NCBI RefSeq assembly: GCF_004114955.1
Contig: NZ_CP030054.1
Location: 744,001-808,000 of the forward strand
Length of the DNA stretch: 64,000 nucleotides
Reading direction: 5' to 3'
DNA from: Bradyrhizobium guangzhouense
GTDB taxonomy: Bacteria; Pseudomonadota; Alphaproteobacteria; Rhizobiales; Xanthobacteraceae
A program made the position numbers and the translations under genes. Positions 56,505-64,000 of the stretch are shown one piece after another. Within the stretch, counting starts at the first letter, position 1; each line of letters begins with the position of its first letter. The notes under the pieces are model-generated. The model saw only the letters and a list, made by a program, of their open reading frames with translations. It made no database searches and had not been told where the DNA came from.

Positions 56505-58396
56505 GCAGCGTGAGCCACGCTCCACATGCTGATGACGGTGGAGCGACCGCCTCGACTGAACGGGGTCCCCGACATTGGGCGGTAACAGCGAACACGATGT
56601 TGGGCCACCTCGTCGCGGTCCCAGCCGCGCTACTCGTCCTGGCCGAAGTCGCAATCCTGGCCGCAGGAATCGTAGGCAGATACGTATTCCGCTCCCCCAT
56701 CGTCTGGTCCGACGAACTCGCCGGTATTCTCTTCCTTTGGCTTGCCATGCTCGGCTCCGTCATTGCTTTCCAGCGCGGCGAGCACATGCGTATGACAGCC
56801 ATCGTCGGCGTGCTCAGTGCCCAGGTGCGTGCGTTTTTGGACGTGGTGGCGGCCGCAGCCTCGCTGGCGTTTCTTTTGCTCGTCGTTTGGCCGGCCTATG
56901 AATTTGCCGCCGACGAGGCCTTCGTCACCACGCCGGCGCTGGAGATCATCAACACTTGGCGTGCGGCGGCGCTACCGATCGGAATTGGGCTGATGCTGAT
57001 CGCCGCGGCCCTCCGGCTCTGCCGAATTGCCAATCTACGCAGCTTGTTGGCCTCTCTAGCGATCGTCGCCGGTCTCATCCTTGCGTTCGTGCTGCTCGCG
57101 CCGGTTTTTAAGCCGCTCGGCAATCTGAACCTTCTGATCTTCTTCGTCTTTGTTGTCGGTGCGATGGTCTTTGCCGCCGTTCCGATTGCCTTTGCATTCG
57201 GTCTCGCCACCGTGGGTTATCTCACGCTTACGACGAGCACGCCGGACGTAGTGATGATCGGGCGGATGGATGAAGGGATGAGCCATCTGATCCTGCTCGC
57301 CGTGCCTCTTTTCGTCTTCCTGGGCCTGCTGATCGAGATGACGGGCATGGCTCGCGCAATGGTCGGTTTCCTCGCAAGTCTCCTCGGCCACGTCCGCGGC
57401 GGGCTGCACTACGTCCTGGTCGGGGCTATGTATCTGGTCTCCGGTATCTCAGGGTCCAAGGCGGCAGATATGGCGGCCGTGGCCCCTGTGCTGTTTCCCG
57501 AGATGCGGCAGCGTGGCGCCAAACCCGGCGACCTCGTTGCGTTGCTGGCCGCCACGGGGGCGCAAACCGAAACGATTCCGCCGTCGCTGGTTCTGATCAC
57601 GATCGGCTCGGTGACGGGCGTGTCGATCTCCGCGCTATTCACCGGCGGATTGCTCCCGGGCGTGGTGCTCGCAGTTATGCTCGGGGCGATCGTGTGGTGG
57701 CGCTACCGGCGCGAGGACCTCTCTCACGTCAAAAGGGCGACTGGGCGGGAGATCGGCCGAGCCTTTGTCATTGCTCTTCCTGCGATCGCCTTGCCTTTCG
57801 TGATCCGGACCGCCGTCGTCGAAGGCGTTGCAACGGCAACGGAGGTCTCGACCATCGGCATCTTGTACTCGGCCTGCGCCGGTCTCCTCATTTACCGCCA
57901 GTTCGACTGGCGACGCATCTATCCTATGCTGGTCGAGACGGCCTCCCTGTCGGGCGCGATTCTGCTCATCATCGGCGCCGCGACAGGAATGGCCTGGGCG
58001 CTGACCCAGTCGGGATTTTCAGCCTCGCTTGCCAAGTTCATGACCAGCCTTCCCGGCGGTGTCCCCGTCTTCCTAGCGGTGACGATCGTAACTTTCGTGA
58101 TTCTAGGCAGCGTGCTGGAGGGGATCCCAGCCATCGTCTTGTTCGGTCCGCTCCTGTTCCCGATCGCGCGGCAGGTTGGGGTCCACGATGTCCATTACGC
58201 AATGGTCGTGGTTCTCGCGATGGGCATCGGCCTGTTCGCACCGCCGTTTGGGGTCGGCTACTACGCGGCCTGCGCTATCAGCCGCATTAACCCGGACGAC
58301 GGTATGAGACCAATCGTGGGATACATGATTGCGCTGCTCATTGGCACGCTGATCGTCGCCGCGGTGCCCTGGCTGTCTATCGGCTTCCTGAAATAA
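56501..58396 (+). CDS. TRAP transporter fused small and large permease (DctQM)
   Basis: The 631-residue protein joins the four-helix DctQ part (IVGRYVFRSPIVWSDELAGILFLWLAMLGSVIAFQRGEHMRM) to a DctM part starting near residue 205 (FFVFVVGAMVFAAVPIAFAFGLATVGYL, then SGISGSKAADMAAVAPVLFPEM). It overlaps the DctP stop. It moves the ligand with sodium or proton symport. Fused QM subunits are known from sialic acid and other TRAP systems. Confidence 0.92.
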   Translation: MSSVSHAPHADDGGATASTERGPRHWAVTANTMLGHLVAVPAALLVLAEVAILAAGIVGRYVFRSPIVWSDELAGILFLWLAMLGSVIAFQRGEHMRMTAIVGVLSAQVRAFLDVVAAAASLAFLLLVVWPAYEFAADEAFVTTPALEIINTWRAAALPIGIGLMLIAAALRLCRIANLRSLLASLAIVAGLILAFVLLAPVFKPLGNLNLLIFFVFVVGAMVFAAVPIAFAFGLATVGYLTLTTSTPDVVMIGRMDEGMSHLILLAVPLFVFLGLLIEMTGMARAMVGFLASLLGHVRGGLHYVLVGAMYLVSGISGSKAADMAAVAPVLFPEMRQRGAKPGDLVALLAATGAQTETIPPSLVLITIGSVTGVSISALFTGGLLPGVVLAVMLGAIVWWRYRREDLSHVKRATGREIGRAFVIALPAIALPFVIRTAVVEGVATATEVSTIGILYSACAGLLIYRQFDWRRIYPMLVETASLSGAILLIIGAATGMAWALTQSGFSASLAKFMTSLPGGVPVFLAVTIVTFVILGSVLEGIPAIVLFGPLLFPIARQVGVHDVHYAMVVVLAMGIGLFAPPFGVGYYAACAISRINPDDGMRPIVGYMIALLIGTLIVAAVPWLSIGFLK

Positions 58397-58401
58397 GACT
58401 A

Positions 58402-58419
58402 TCCGGTCCCGTGACCGGA
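58402..58419 (+). terminator. Hairpin after the TRAP operon
   Basis: TCCGGTC (58402-58408), loop CCGT, GACCGGA (58413-58419): a perfect 7-bp stem five bases after the DctQM stop. No T-run follows, so it is either a weak terminator or an mRNA 3' end stabiliser. Confidence 0.5.
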
Positions 58420-58680
58420 CCGCGATCGGCTGCCACCTTAAGTGACGCGAGCGGATAGAACTTGCTGGCACCGGCAGCAGTTTATAACGCTGGCGAAGCG
58501 AAGCGCCCCGATCAGCGTGTGAACTGGTTCATATGCGCGGCGTGCAGCCTTGGATAACCAACAGAGCGAAGCAGGCTCCGGCTCGGCTGAGGCGGTACGT
58601 CAGCCGTTCGTCTTCTGATGAACGCTTGGCCCGCGCTTTGCAGGTGATTCATTGCGCCTAAAGCAGCAAAGTAGGCTGCC

Positions 58681-59325
58681 ATGACGTGGATAGAAGCTTG
58701 TGGCTATCTGGCCTCTTCGCTCGTCCTCGTGACATTCTGCATGCACACCATGCTGACTCTGCGGGCCGTCGCCATCTGCAGCAATCTCGCATTCATCGTC
58801 TATGCCACTGGCGCCGGTATCTACCCTGTGCTGATTCTGCACTTTATTTTGCTTCCACTAAACGCTGCCTACTTCGTCCGCATGGTCTTGGTACTACGCC
58901 GCGCCAAGCTCGCCGCTAATACAGATCTTTCTCCGAACTGGCTTCAGCCGTTCATGCACACACAGCGGATCAAGGCTGGAGAGACAATCTTCGAGAAAGG
59001 GGATCACGCCGATGCACTCTATCTCATCGGATCAGGACAAGTCGAGCTTCCCGAAATAGACAAGCTCTTGTATCCAGGAGAGGTTTTTGGTGAGGTTGGG
59101 CTGTTCGCCGTGGATCGACGCCGCCGCACGCAATCTGCTCGAGCGGCCAGCGATTTGGAGCTTTTCTGGATCAAGGCCGACGCATTAAAGAGGATTTGCG
59201 AACGGAACCCTGGCCTCTCGCTGTACTTTCTTCGTCCTGTAGCCACTCGGCTTAGCTCAAATGCTTCCGAGCGAACAGAGCCCCGGCAAGCCCCGTCCGC
59301 GCGTTGCGCTGGGGACATTAGATGA
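58681..59325 (+). CDS. Popeye-like membrane protein with cyclic-nucleotide-binding domain
   Basis: The 214-residue protein has three membrane helices within residues 1-70 (CGYLASSLVLVTFCMHTMLTLRAVAICSN, YATGAGIYPVLILHFILLPLN) and then a cNMP-binding fold (KAGETIFEKGDHADALYLIGSGQVELPE, YPGEVFGEVGLFAVDRRRRTQSARA). This matches the Popeye domain architecture also found in bacteria. The phosphate-binding cassette FGEVGLFAVDRRRRTQSARA keeps a glutamate but lacks the typical R-A-A/T-V ending, so cAMP binding is uncertain. No partner gene is adjacent. Confidence 0.75.
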   Translation: MTWIEACGYLASSLVLVTFCMHTMLTLRAVAICSNLAFIVYATGAGIYPVLILHFILLPLNAAYFVRMVLVLRRAKLAANTDLSPNWLQPFMHTQRIKAGETIFEKGDHADALYLIGSGQVELPEIDKLLYPGEVFGEVGLFAVDRRRRTQSARAASDLELFWIKADALKRICERNPGLSLYFLRPVATRLSSNASERTEPRQAPSARCAGDIR

Positions 59326-59382
59326 ACCGCATACGCTCTCGCTGACACCGCGGTGGCGGGCGTTGCGTAGCTTCTTTGATCT

Positions 59383-59619
59383 CTACGCTTTGTGGTGAGC
59401 GATATTGTAATCTCCCGGCATGCATTTGTGCCGCTGAATATGCCAAGTATCTGAGCGGTAAATTGGATGCGCTTCTTTCCACTGGGCCAGCCCTGTCTGG
59501 CCGTTCATAACGCAGCCCTGGAAAGTAAGCGTGCTGTCGAATGCAGAGCTCGTCACGATCTTATCAACGCAATCGGCGGATGCAAATTGGCAAAGCACGG
59601 CAACCATCGTCACGAACAA
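59383..59619 (-). CDS. Small secreted cysteine-containing protein, hypothetical
   Basis: The frame reads a short hydrophobic start (VTMVAVLCQFASA) and then a mature part with three cysteines (ADCVDKIVTSS..., FQGCVMNGQTGLAQWKE, HKCMPGDYNIA). The mature part looks like a real folded protein. Start codons TTG 59619, GTG 59613 and ATG 59607 are all poor, and an ATG-AAG in another frame just upstream suggests that the 5' end may be frameshifted. No family is recognised. Confidence 0.4.
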   Translation of the reverse strand: MFVTMVAVLCQFASADCVDKIVTSSAFDSTLTFQGCVMNGQTGLAQWKEAHPIYRSDTWHIQRHKCMPGDYNIAHHKA

Positions 59620-59932
59620 ATCGTCCTCGAAATGAAACTCTTCAAAAACAAACTATGGACCTATGGACTGCAATTACCACAAGAGCTGCTCTCGTGCTAG
59701 CTGATGGTGGCTTTTTGACCAGCTCATAAAGCAAAGACGGGAAGCGGAGTCAGCAAATCGGCCAACTGGTGGAGGAGCATCGAATATCCAGGCTCAAAGT
59801 CTTTTGGGTACGTATGCATCCCTGGGGCTGATAATCGATCGGAATGCAGCGACACTTCCAGCTCCATCCTCCTCCTTGTTGATTGTCTCCTTGGTTTGAG
59901 ATTTGATGCGAAATCATTTCAGATGAGGTCCT

Positions 59933-60112
59933 ATGAGCGTCAAGGCCGTGATGGCAACAATCCTGCAGCACGAGCTCGCCTCCCGTGGCGTGAACTCACT
60001 CACGCGTTCTGATTACGAGGCGGTTATTGAGCAGCTGATCAAAAAGCTGACAGAGCTAGAGTTTGAGCTCCGCTCGCGATCAACTAACGGCTCGCAAGGA
60101 GTTCCGACCTAA
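59933..60112 (+). CDS. Small charged protein, hypothetical
   Basis: A 59-codon frame from ATG 59933 to TAA 60112 has a good GAGG ribosome site five bases ahead. The product (MSVKAVMATILQHELASRG..., SDYEAVIEQLIKKLTELEFELRSRS) is predicted to be helical, with a leucine/charged repeat suggesting a short coiled coil. I do not recognise it. It lies alone in a low-GC gap. Confidence 0.5.
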   Translation: MSVKAVMATILQHELASRGVNSLTRSDYEAVIEQLIKKLTELEFELRSRSTNGSQGVPT

Positions 60113-60589
60113 CCAATCACTCAACTCGCGTCGTAGCCGGACGAGTAATTGCCCAACTTCCGTTCGCGGCTCCGCGACATAGGCCGTCCTGGTGGGCGAC
60201 GATCACGGCACTTCAACTGGCGGCACCGCCATGCTGACCAAAACAAAACATAACATCACCTCGCGCCCTGCCATTTACGTTAACTGCAGCCGAGATTTGC
60301 GGAGGAGCCGCCGCCGGGCCATCTCGTGCCTGTCAGCTATCGCTACTGCACCTGGGGCAGGGCAATTTCAAGTAGCTGACGCCGGGGCCGGTGGCCATAA
60401 TCCTCGGCAAGCCAGCGGCCCCACTTGTCTTAGCTCCTGTTTTGAACTGTTCATGCTCGTATGTATCCGCCCCAGGCGCGCCGTCGCGAAATGCTAAGAC
60501 CGCGAGCTGCCGCCAACTCATCTGCGGCCTGCACCAGCTAGTTGCTCTGTGCCAAGTGCCGCGTGCCGACCGGAAACGAGTTTCCAACC
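60113..60589. other. Gene-free stretch before the SMP-30 gene
   Basis: About 480 bases without a supported gene. A 101-codon plus-strand frame at 60192-60497 has no ribosome site and a low-complexity, arginine-rich product. I see no terminator, repeat or RNA gene. Confidence 0.5.
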
Positions 60590-61480
60590 TTAACCGAATT
60601 TAGGCAGATGTAGAGGCACCCCTTCGCAGGGCACATCGAGCTCTTCAACCTGGCCCTTGCCGACCTCTGTCACGCGCAACTTCTTGCCTTCAATCGTGAA
60701 GGCGCAATTTGTCGGTTGCGGCCCATCCAGCATGAGCCGGTCCACGACGTTGCCGCCGCGGTCGAGCACAGTGACGTTCTTCTGATTATAGACTGTGCAA
60801 TAGAGCCGGCCGTCGGTGCCAAAAGCCATCCCGTCGGGCCCCTTGAAGTCAGGATTGGAGTCGGGCTGCAGCACATTGCCGAAAACAACACGTTCAGGCA
60901 TTGGCTTGCCGAGTACGTCATAGCGGTAGATTTCGCCTGTGAACGATGCGTTGGCATAGAGATGGTCGTCGGGCCCGAAAGCAATCCCGTTGGTGAATCG
61001 GATCTTGCGATCGAGGACGCGAAGGACCTTCATGGCCGCGGGATCGATTTCGTAGACGCGGCCGTCCCAATCAAGGTCCATATAGCCCTCGACGAAGGCC
61101 TGCCCGTTGATGAAATCCTCAGCCGCCATGCCTGAATCAGTCATGTAGAGTAGTCCGTTGGGGCCGAAGCAGAGGTCATTCGGAAATAGAAAGCGATCGG
61201 CGCCTTCGCCCTGCATGCGCCGGATCTCGTTTCCGGCTTGGTCGATGCAAATCAGCGCCCGCAGGCCCGCTTCCGCGATCCAGATGCGGCCGTGGCCGTC
61301 CGTCGTCAGTCCGTTCGGGCGGCCGCCCGTCGCGCGAACCACTCTGCGATTGCCTCGCTGATCGAGCCGCGTGATGCACAACGTCGATGCGGACATCTCC
61401 GTGACATACATCGATCCGTCGGGGAGGCAGATTGGCCCCTCGGGCGCTCCGATTCCGCTAGCAAAAAGTCTCGATGCCAT
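60590..61480 (-). CDS. SMP-30/gluconolactonase family protein
   Basis: The 296-residue protein is a six-bladed SMP-30 propeller: APEGPICLPDGSMYVTEMS with the metal glutamate, GRPNGLTTDG, FPNDLCFGPNGLLYMTDSG, RFTNGIAFGPDDHLYAN and GPDGMAFGTDGRLY. Such enzymes hydrolyse sugar lactones. It is downstream of a carbohydrate ABC importer on the same strand (45 bp from the ATPase gene), which fits a sugar oxidised through a lactone. Confidence 0.9.
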   Translation of the reverse strand: MASRLFASGIGAPEGPICLPDGSMYVTEMSASTLCITRLDQRGNRRVVRATGGRPNGLTTDGHGRIWIAEAGLRALICIDQAGNEIRRMQGEGADRFLFPNDLCFGPNGLLYMTDSGMAAEDFINGQAFVEGYMDLDWDGRVYEIDPAAMKVLRVLDRKIRFTNGIAFGPDDHLYANASFTGEIYRYDVLGKPMPERVVFGNVLQPDSNPDFKGPDGMAFGTDGRLYCTVYNQKNVTVLDRGGNVVDRLMLDGPQPTNCAFTIEGKKLRVTEVGKGQVEELDVPCEGVPLHLPKFG

Positions 61481-61525
61481 GCTTTTCCCCCTGCATCCCG
61501 TTGTTGGGTTTGCGAACTCTTGCGC

Positions 61526-62629
61526 TTAGGCGATGACCGAGCCTGTGGCCGGATCGATCAGCACCATCCGATTGAGGTCGATGGCGAGCTGGATTCGCTC
61601 GCCATGGCTCTGAACATCATGTGCTTGCAGCTCCGCGACTGCGTCTACTCCGCCGATCTTGATGGTCGTGAAGGTACGAGTACCTGTAGGCTGGATGAGA
61701 TCGGCGACCGCTGAATAGGGCACCACCCCATCGCGCAATGGTCCGTCGCCGGCTCGGCCGAAATGCTGAGGCCGAATGCCGACAATGACCTCACGTCCCG
61801 CCACGCTAGAAAGGGCAGTGGCCTTCGCAGGCGGCACAGTCAGGGACTCTCCGGAACCGAAAACGACAGAAAGCCCGCCATTCATCGCCGTCAGGGTTGC
61901 CGGTATGAGATTGATCGAAGGAGAGCCGAGGAAGCCCGCCACGAAGCCCGTTCGCGGCCGCTCGAACAGTTCGAGTGGAGCTCCCTGCTGCTCTATTTTT
62001 CCATCGCGTAGCAGCACGATACGATCCGCCAGCGTCATCGCCTCGACCTGATCGTGTGTAACGTAGATCATTGTGGTGGTGATCTCGTGATGCAGACGCT
62101 TGATCTCGGTTCGCATTTCGTCACGCAATTGGGCGTCCAGATTCGAGAGCGGCTCGTCAAACAAGAAAAGATCCGCCTTGCGAACGATGGCCCGTCCGAT
62201 CGCGACGCGTTGACGCTGTCCACCGGAGAGCTGACGTGGATAACGCTGGAGGAGATTGCCGATGCCGAGCATCTCGGCGGCTTCGCTGACCCGCTTCCTG
62301 ATCTCGATTTCTGGCGTCTTGCGGGCGCGCAGGCCGAACGCGATATTCTCATTGACGGTTAAATAGGGATAGAGTGCGTAGTTCTGAAAGACCATCGCAA
62401 TGTTGCGTTCGCGCGGACGCAGATCGTTGACGATAGCGCCGCCAATCGCGATCGTGCCGTCGTCCGGATCTTCGAGACCGGCGATCGTCCGCAAAAGCGT
62501 GCTCTTGCCGCAGCCTGACGGACCCACGAGCACAGCGAATTCGCCATCGCTGATGGTTAAGTCTAGTCCCCGAACGGCATGCACGTTACCGTAGTATTTG
62601 TGCACTCCGGTCAACTTGACGTCGGCCAC
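61526..62629 (-). CDS. Carbohydrate ABC transporter ATPase (UgpC/MalK type)
   Basis: The 367-residue ATPase has [56 protein letters not shown] and a C-terminal regulatory domain (VGIRPQHFG). It serves the permeases encoded upstream at 62640 and 63476. It is ten bases from the permease stop. Confidence 0.93.
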   Translation of the reverse strand: MADVKLTGVHKYYGNVHAVRGLDLTISDGEFAVLVGPSGCGKSTLLRTIAGLEDPDDGTIAIGGAIVNDLRPRERNIAMVFQNYALYPYLTVNENIAFGLRARKTPEIEIRKRVSEAAEMLGIGNLLQRYPRQLSGGQRQRVAIGRAIVRKADLFLFDEPLSNLDAQLRDEMRTEIKRLHHEITTTMIYVTHDQVEAMTLADRIVLLRDGKIEQQGAPLELFERPRTGFVAGFLGSPSINLIPATLTAMNGGLSVVFGSGESLTVPPAKATALSSVAGREVIVGIRPQHFGRAGDGPLRDGVVPYSAVADLIQPTGTRTFTTIKIGGVDAVAELQAHDVQSHGERIQLAIDLNRMVLIDPATGSVIA

Positions 62630-62639
62630 TCTAATCTCC

Positions 62640-63479
62640 TCAACCTTTGACGGCGCCGAGCGAGATGCCGCGCACGAGATAGCGCTGCATTACCGTAACT
62701 GCGACGAAGATCGGCAAAGTCCCCAGGACGGACATCGCCGCGATTTTGGCCCAGAAGTTCGACTGGCCACCGAAATAGTGCGTCAGCATGACCGGAAAAG
62801 TGATCACTTCGGTACGCGTGAGCACCAGCGCGAAGAGGAAGTCGTTCCAGGCGAACACGAAAGTAAAGACCGAAGTCGCCATGAGCCCCGGGCGCACCAT
62901 CGGGAAGACGACTTTCCAGATGACCTGCCATCGGTTCAGTCCGTCGACGAGGGCGCTTTCCTCCAGCTCGAGCGGAACATCAACGATATAACCCCGCATC
63001 ATCCAGATGACATAGGGCAGATTGAACGCGGTATAGAGCACGATCAGGCCGAAGTAGCCGTCAACCAAACCGAAATAGACGTAGATGAGGAAGATCGGGA
63101 AGACGACCGCAATCGGCGGGATCATGCGCTGGGAAATGATCCACATCGCAAGGTTCTCGCCACCCGTGCCGAAGCGGGCGAGGCTGTAGGCGCATAGGGT
63201 ACCAAGAATGATGGCAATGGCGGAGCTAACGCCGGCGACGATCAGGCTGTTCAGGATGGCCATGACGTCACCATCCTTGAATAGGACATAATAATTCGAG
63301 AACTGGATCTGCCCAGGCATCCACAATGGCGGCACGTGATAGATCTCGTCCGGCGTCTTGAACGAAATCATAAACAGCCAATAAACCGGAAATAGAAACA
63401 GCAAAGTGACGACGCCGGCGCCGATATAGCGTAGCACCAGAACGCGCCCCTTCCTGGTGGGCAGCTTCATCAGCCTCAT
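62640..63479 (-). CDS. Carbohydrate ABC transporter permease (MalG/UgpE type)
   Basis: The 279-residue membrane protein has six helices and the EAA loop [32 protein letters not shown] 63479 overlaps the stop of the other permease gene (ATGA); the longer frame upstream lies within that gene. It forms the channel together with the 63476 product. Confidence 0.92.
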   Translation of the reverse strand: MRLMKLPTRKGRVLVLRYIGAGVVTLLFLFPVYWLFMISFKTPDEIYHVPPLWMPGQIQFSNYYVLFKDGDVMAILNSLIVAGVSSAIAIILGTLCAYSLARFGTGGENLAMWIISQRMIPPIAVVFPIFLIYVYFGLVDGYFGLIVLYTAFNLPYVIWMMRGYIVDVPLELEESALVDGLNRWQVIWKVVFPMVRPGLMATSVFTFVFAWNDFLFALVLTRTEVITFPVMLTHYFGGQSNFWAKIAAMSVLGTLPIFVAVTVMQRYLVRGISLGAVKG

Positions 63480-64000
63480 CGCGCAATCTCCATGCGCTTG
63501 AGGACAAGCGTGGTAATGAGAGTGAGCAGCGCAATCACCAGGAAGGAGATCGCGGCGGTGTAGCTGGTTTCGAATTGCGAGAAGCCCTGCACATAGGTGT
63601 AGAGTGAAATCGTCTCGGTCATCGAGCCCGGCCCGCCTTCGGTGAGGGCCCAGATGATGTCGAAGATGCGCACGAGGTCGAGGCCGCGGATAAGGCATGC
63701 AACAGCTATCACGGGCGCGATCGCCGGCAGAATGATCGCGCGAAGCACGCGCAGATACGATGCCCCATCGATCTCAGCAGCCTCCAGTTGAGACTGATCG
63801 ACATTGGACAACGCAGCGAGCAGCAGCAGAAACATGAACGGCGACCACTGCCAAACTTCGCAGATGATGATCGCCGGATAGACGTAAGCAGGGTTGACGG
63901 TCCACAGGATCCGGATCGGTTCGCCGGCGAAAAAGCTGAGTATCTCACCGATGGGACCAAAGCGGACGTCGAACAACAGGCGCCAGGTCGCACCAGCAAC
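63476..64000 (-). CDS. Carbohydrate ABC transporter permease (MalF/UgpA type), 5' partial
   Basis: The frame is open to the window end. The visible 174 codons give the C-terminal part of a sugar permease, with IIICEVWQWSPFMFLLLLAALSNVDQSQLEAAEIDGASYLRVLRAIILPAI as EAA-loop region and two last helices. It is the upstream partner of the 62640 permease. The binding protein is probably encoded beyond the window. Confidence 0.9.
   Translation of the reverse strand, partial: VAGATWRLLFDVRFGPIGEILSFFAGEPIRILWTVNPAYVYPAIIICEVWQWSPFMFLLLLAALSNVDQSQLEAAEIDGASYLRVLRAIILPAIAPVIAVACLIRGLDLVRIFDIIWALTEGGPGSMTETISLYTYVQGFSQFETSYTAAISFLVIALLTLITTLVLKRMEIAR

Noticed and set aside
60192..60497. 101-codon plus-strand frame
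   Set aside because: No ribosome site, low-complexity arginine-rich product, no neighbours in operon.

Overview
The window looks like chromosome of a Bradyrhizobium-type alphaproteobacterium. The evidence is high GC with strong GC3 bias, a form IC RuBisCO operon (cbbFPT...LSXE), a CYP199A-type P450, many ABC/TRAP importers and LysR regulators, and a Rhizobiales palindromic repeat at 24974-25020. The genus is an inference from gene content and remembered families; no search was run. I saw no rRNA, tRNA, CRISPR array, prophage or intact insertion sequence.

Layout: (1) 1-8721, [NiFe]-hydrogenase maturation (NHL propeller protein, hypF-hypC-SIS isomerase-hypD-hypE-hypA-hypB, nickel permease), an order resembling group 1h hydrogenase loci. 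(2) 9364-12773, a MarR regulator, a CYP199A-like P450, its [2Fe-2S] ferredoxin broken by a frameshift, and an aromatic-type substrate-binding protein. (3) 13035-24799, a nitrogen or amino-acid catabolic locus: RraA-type aldolase and aminotransferase, a Nac-like LysR regulator, biotin carrier, biotin carboxylase, PxpB, PxpC, a carrier without biotin lysine, PxpA, an SDR and a polar amino acid ABC importer. Three promoters here share one exact architecture: ATA-N9-TAT, 20 bp, TTGG-type -35, 18 bp, TAGC-type -10. (4) 25021-33919, the Calvin cycle operon. It carries a GAPDH-RuBisCO large subunit chimera, has no aldolase gene, and its cbbR has an in-frame stop near the 5' end, so the locus looks damaged or misassembled.

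(5) 34066-49874, a sugar or polyol ABC importer with PfkB kinase, SDR and HAD phosphatase, followed by a TIM-barrel/AAA+/Fis regulator, a degenerate TIM-barrel gene, and the two halves of a Tm-1-like protein (UPF0261 plus TIM barrel), a flavoprotein and pyruvate kinase. Three tandem TACCCAA-N3-TACCCA elements mark its promoters. This is the best candidate for an undescribed regulatory-metabolic system. (6) 50034-51582, a small HTH gene and lrgAB. (7) 51661-58396, LysR, SDR, split transketolase and a TRAP transporter with fused QM subunit. (8) 58681-60589, a Popeye-like cNMP-binding membrane protein and small hypothetical genes in a lower-GC stretch. (9) 60590-64000 (minus strand), an SMP-30 lactonase and a carbohydrate ABC importer that runs off the window.

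Genes in each block are tightly packed with many ATGA overlaps, so each block probably acts as one transcription unit joining uptake, conversion and local regulation.
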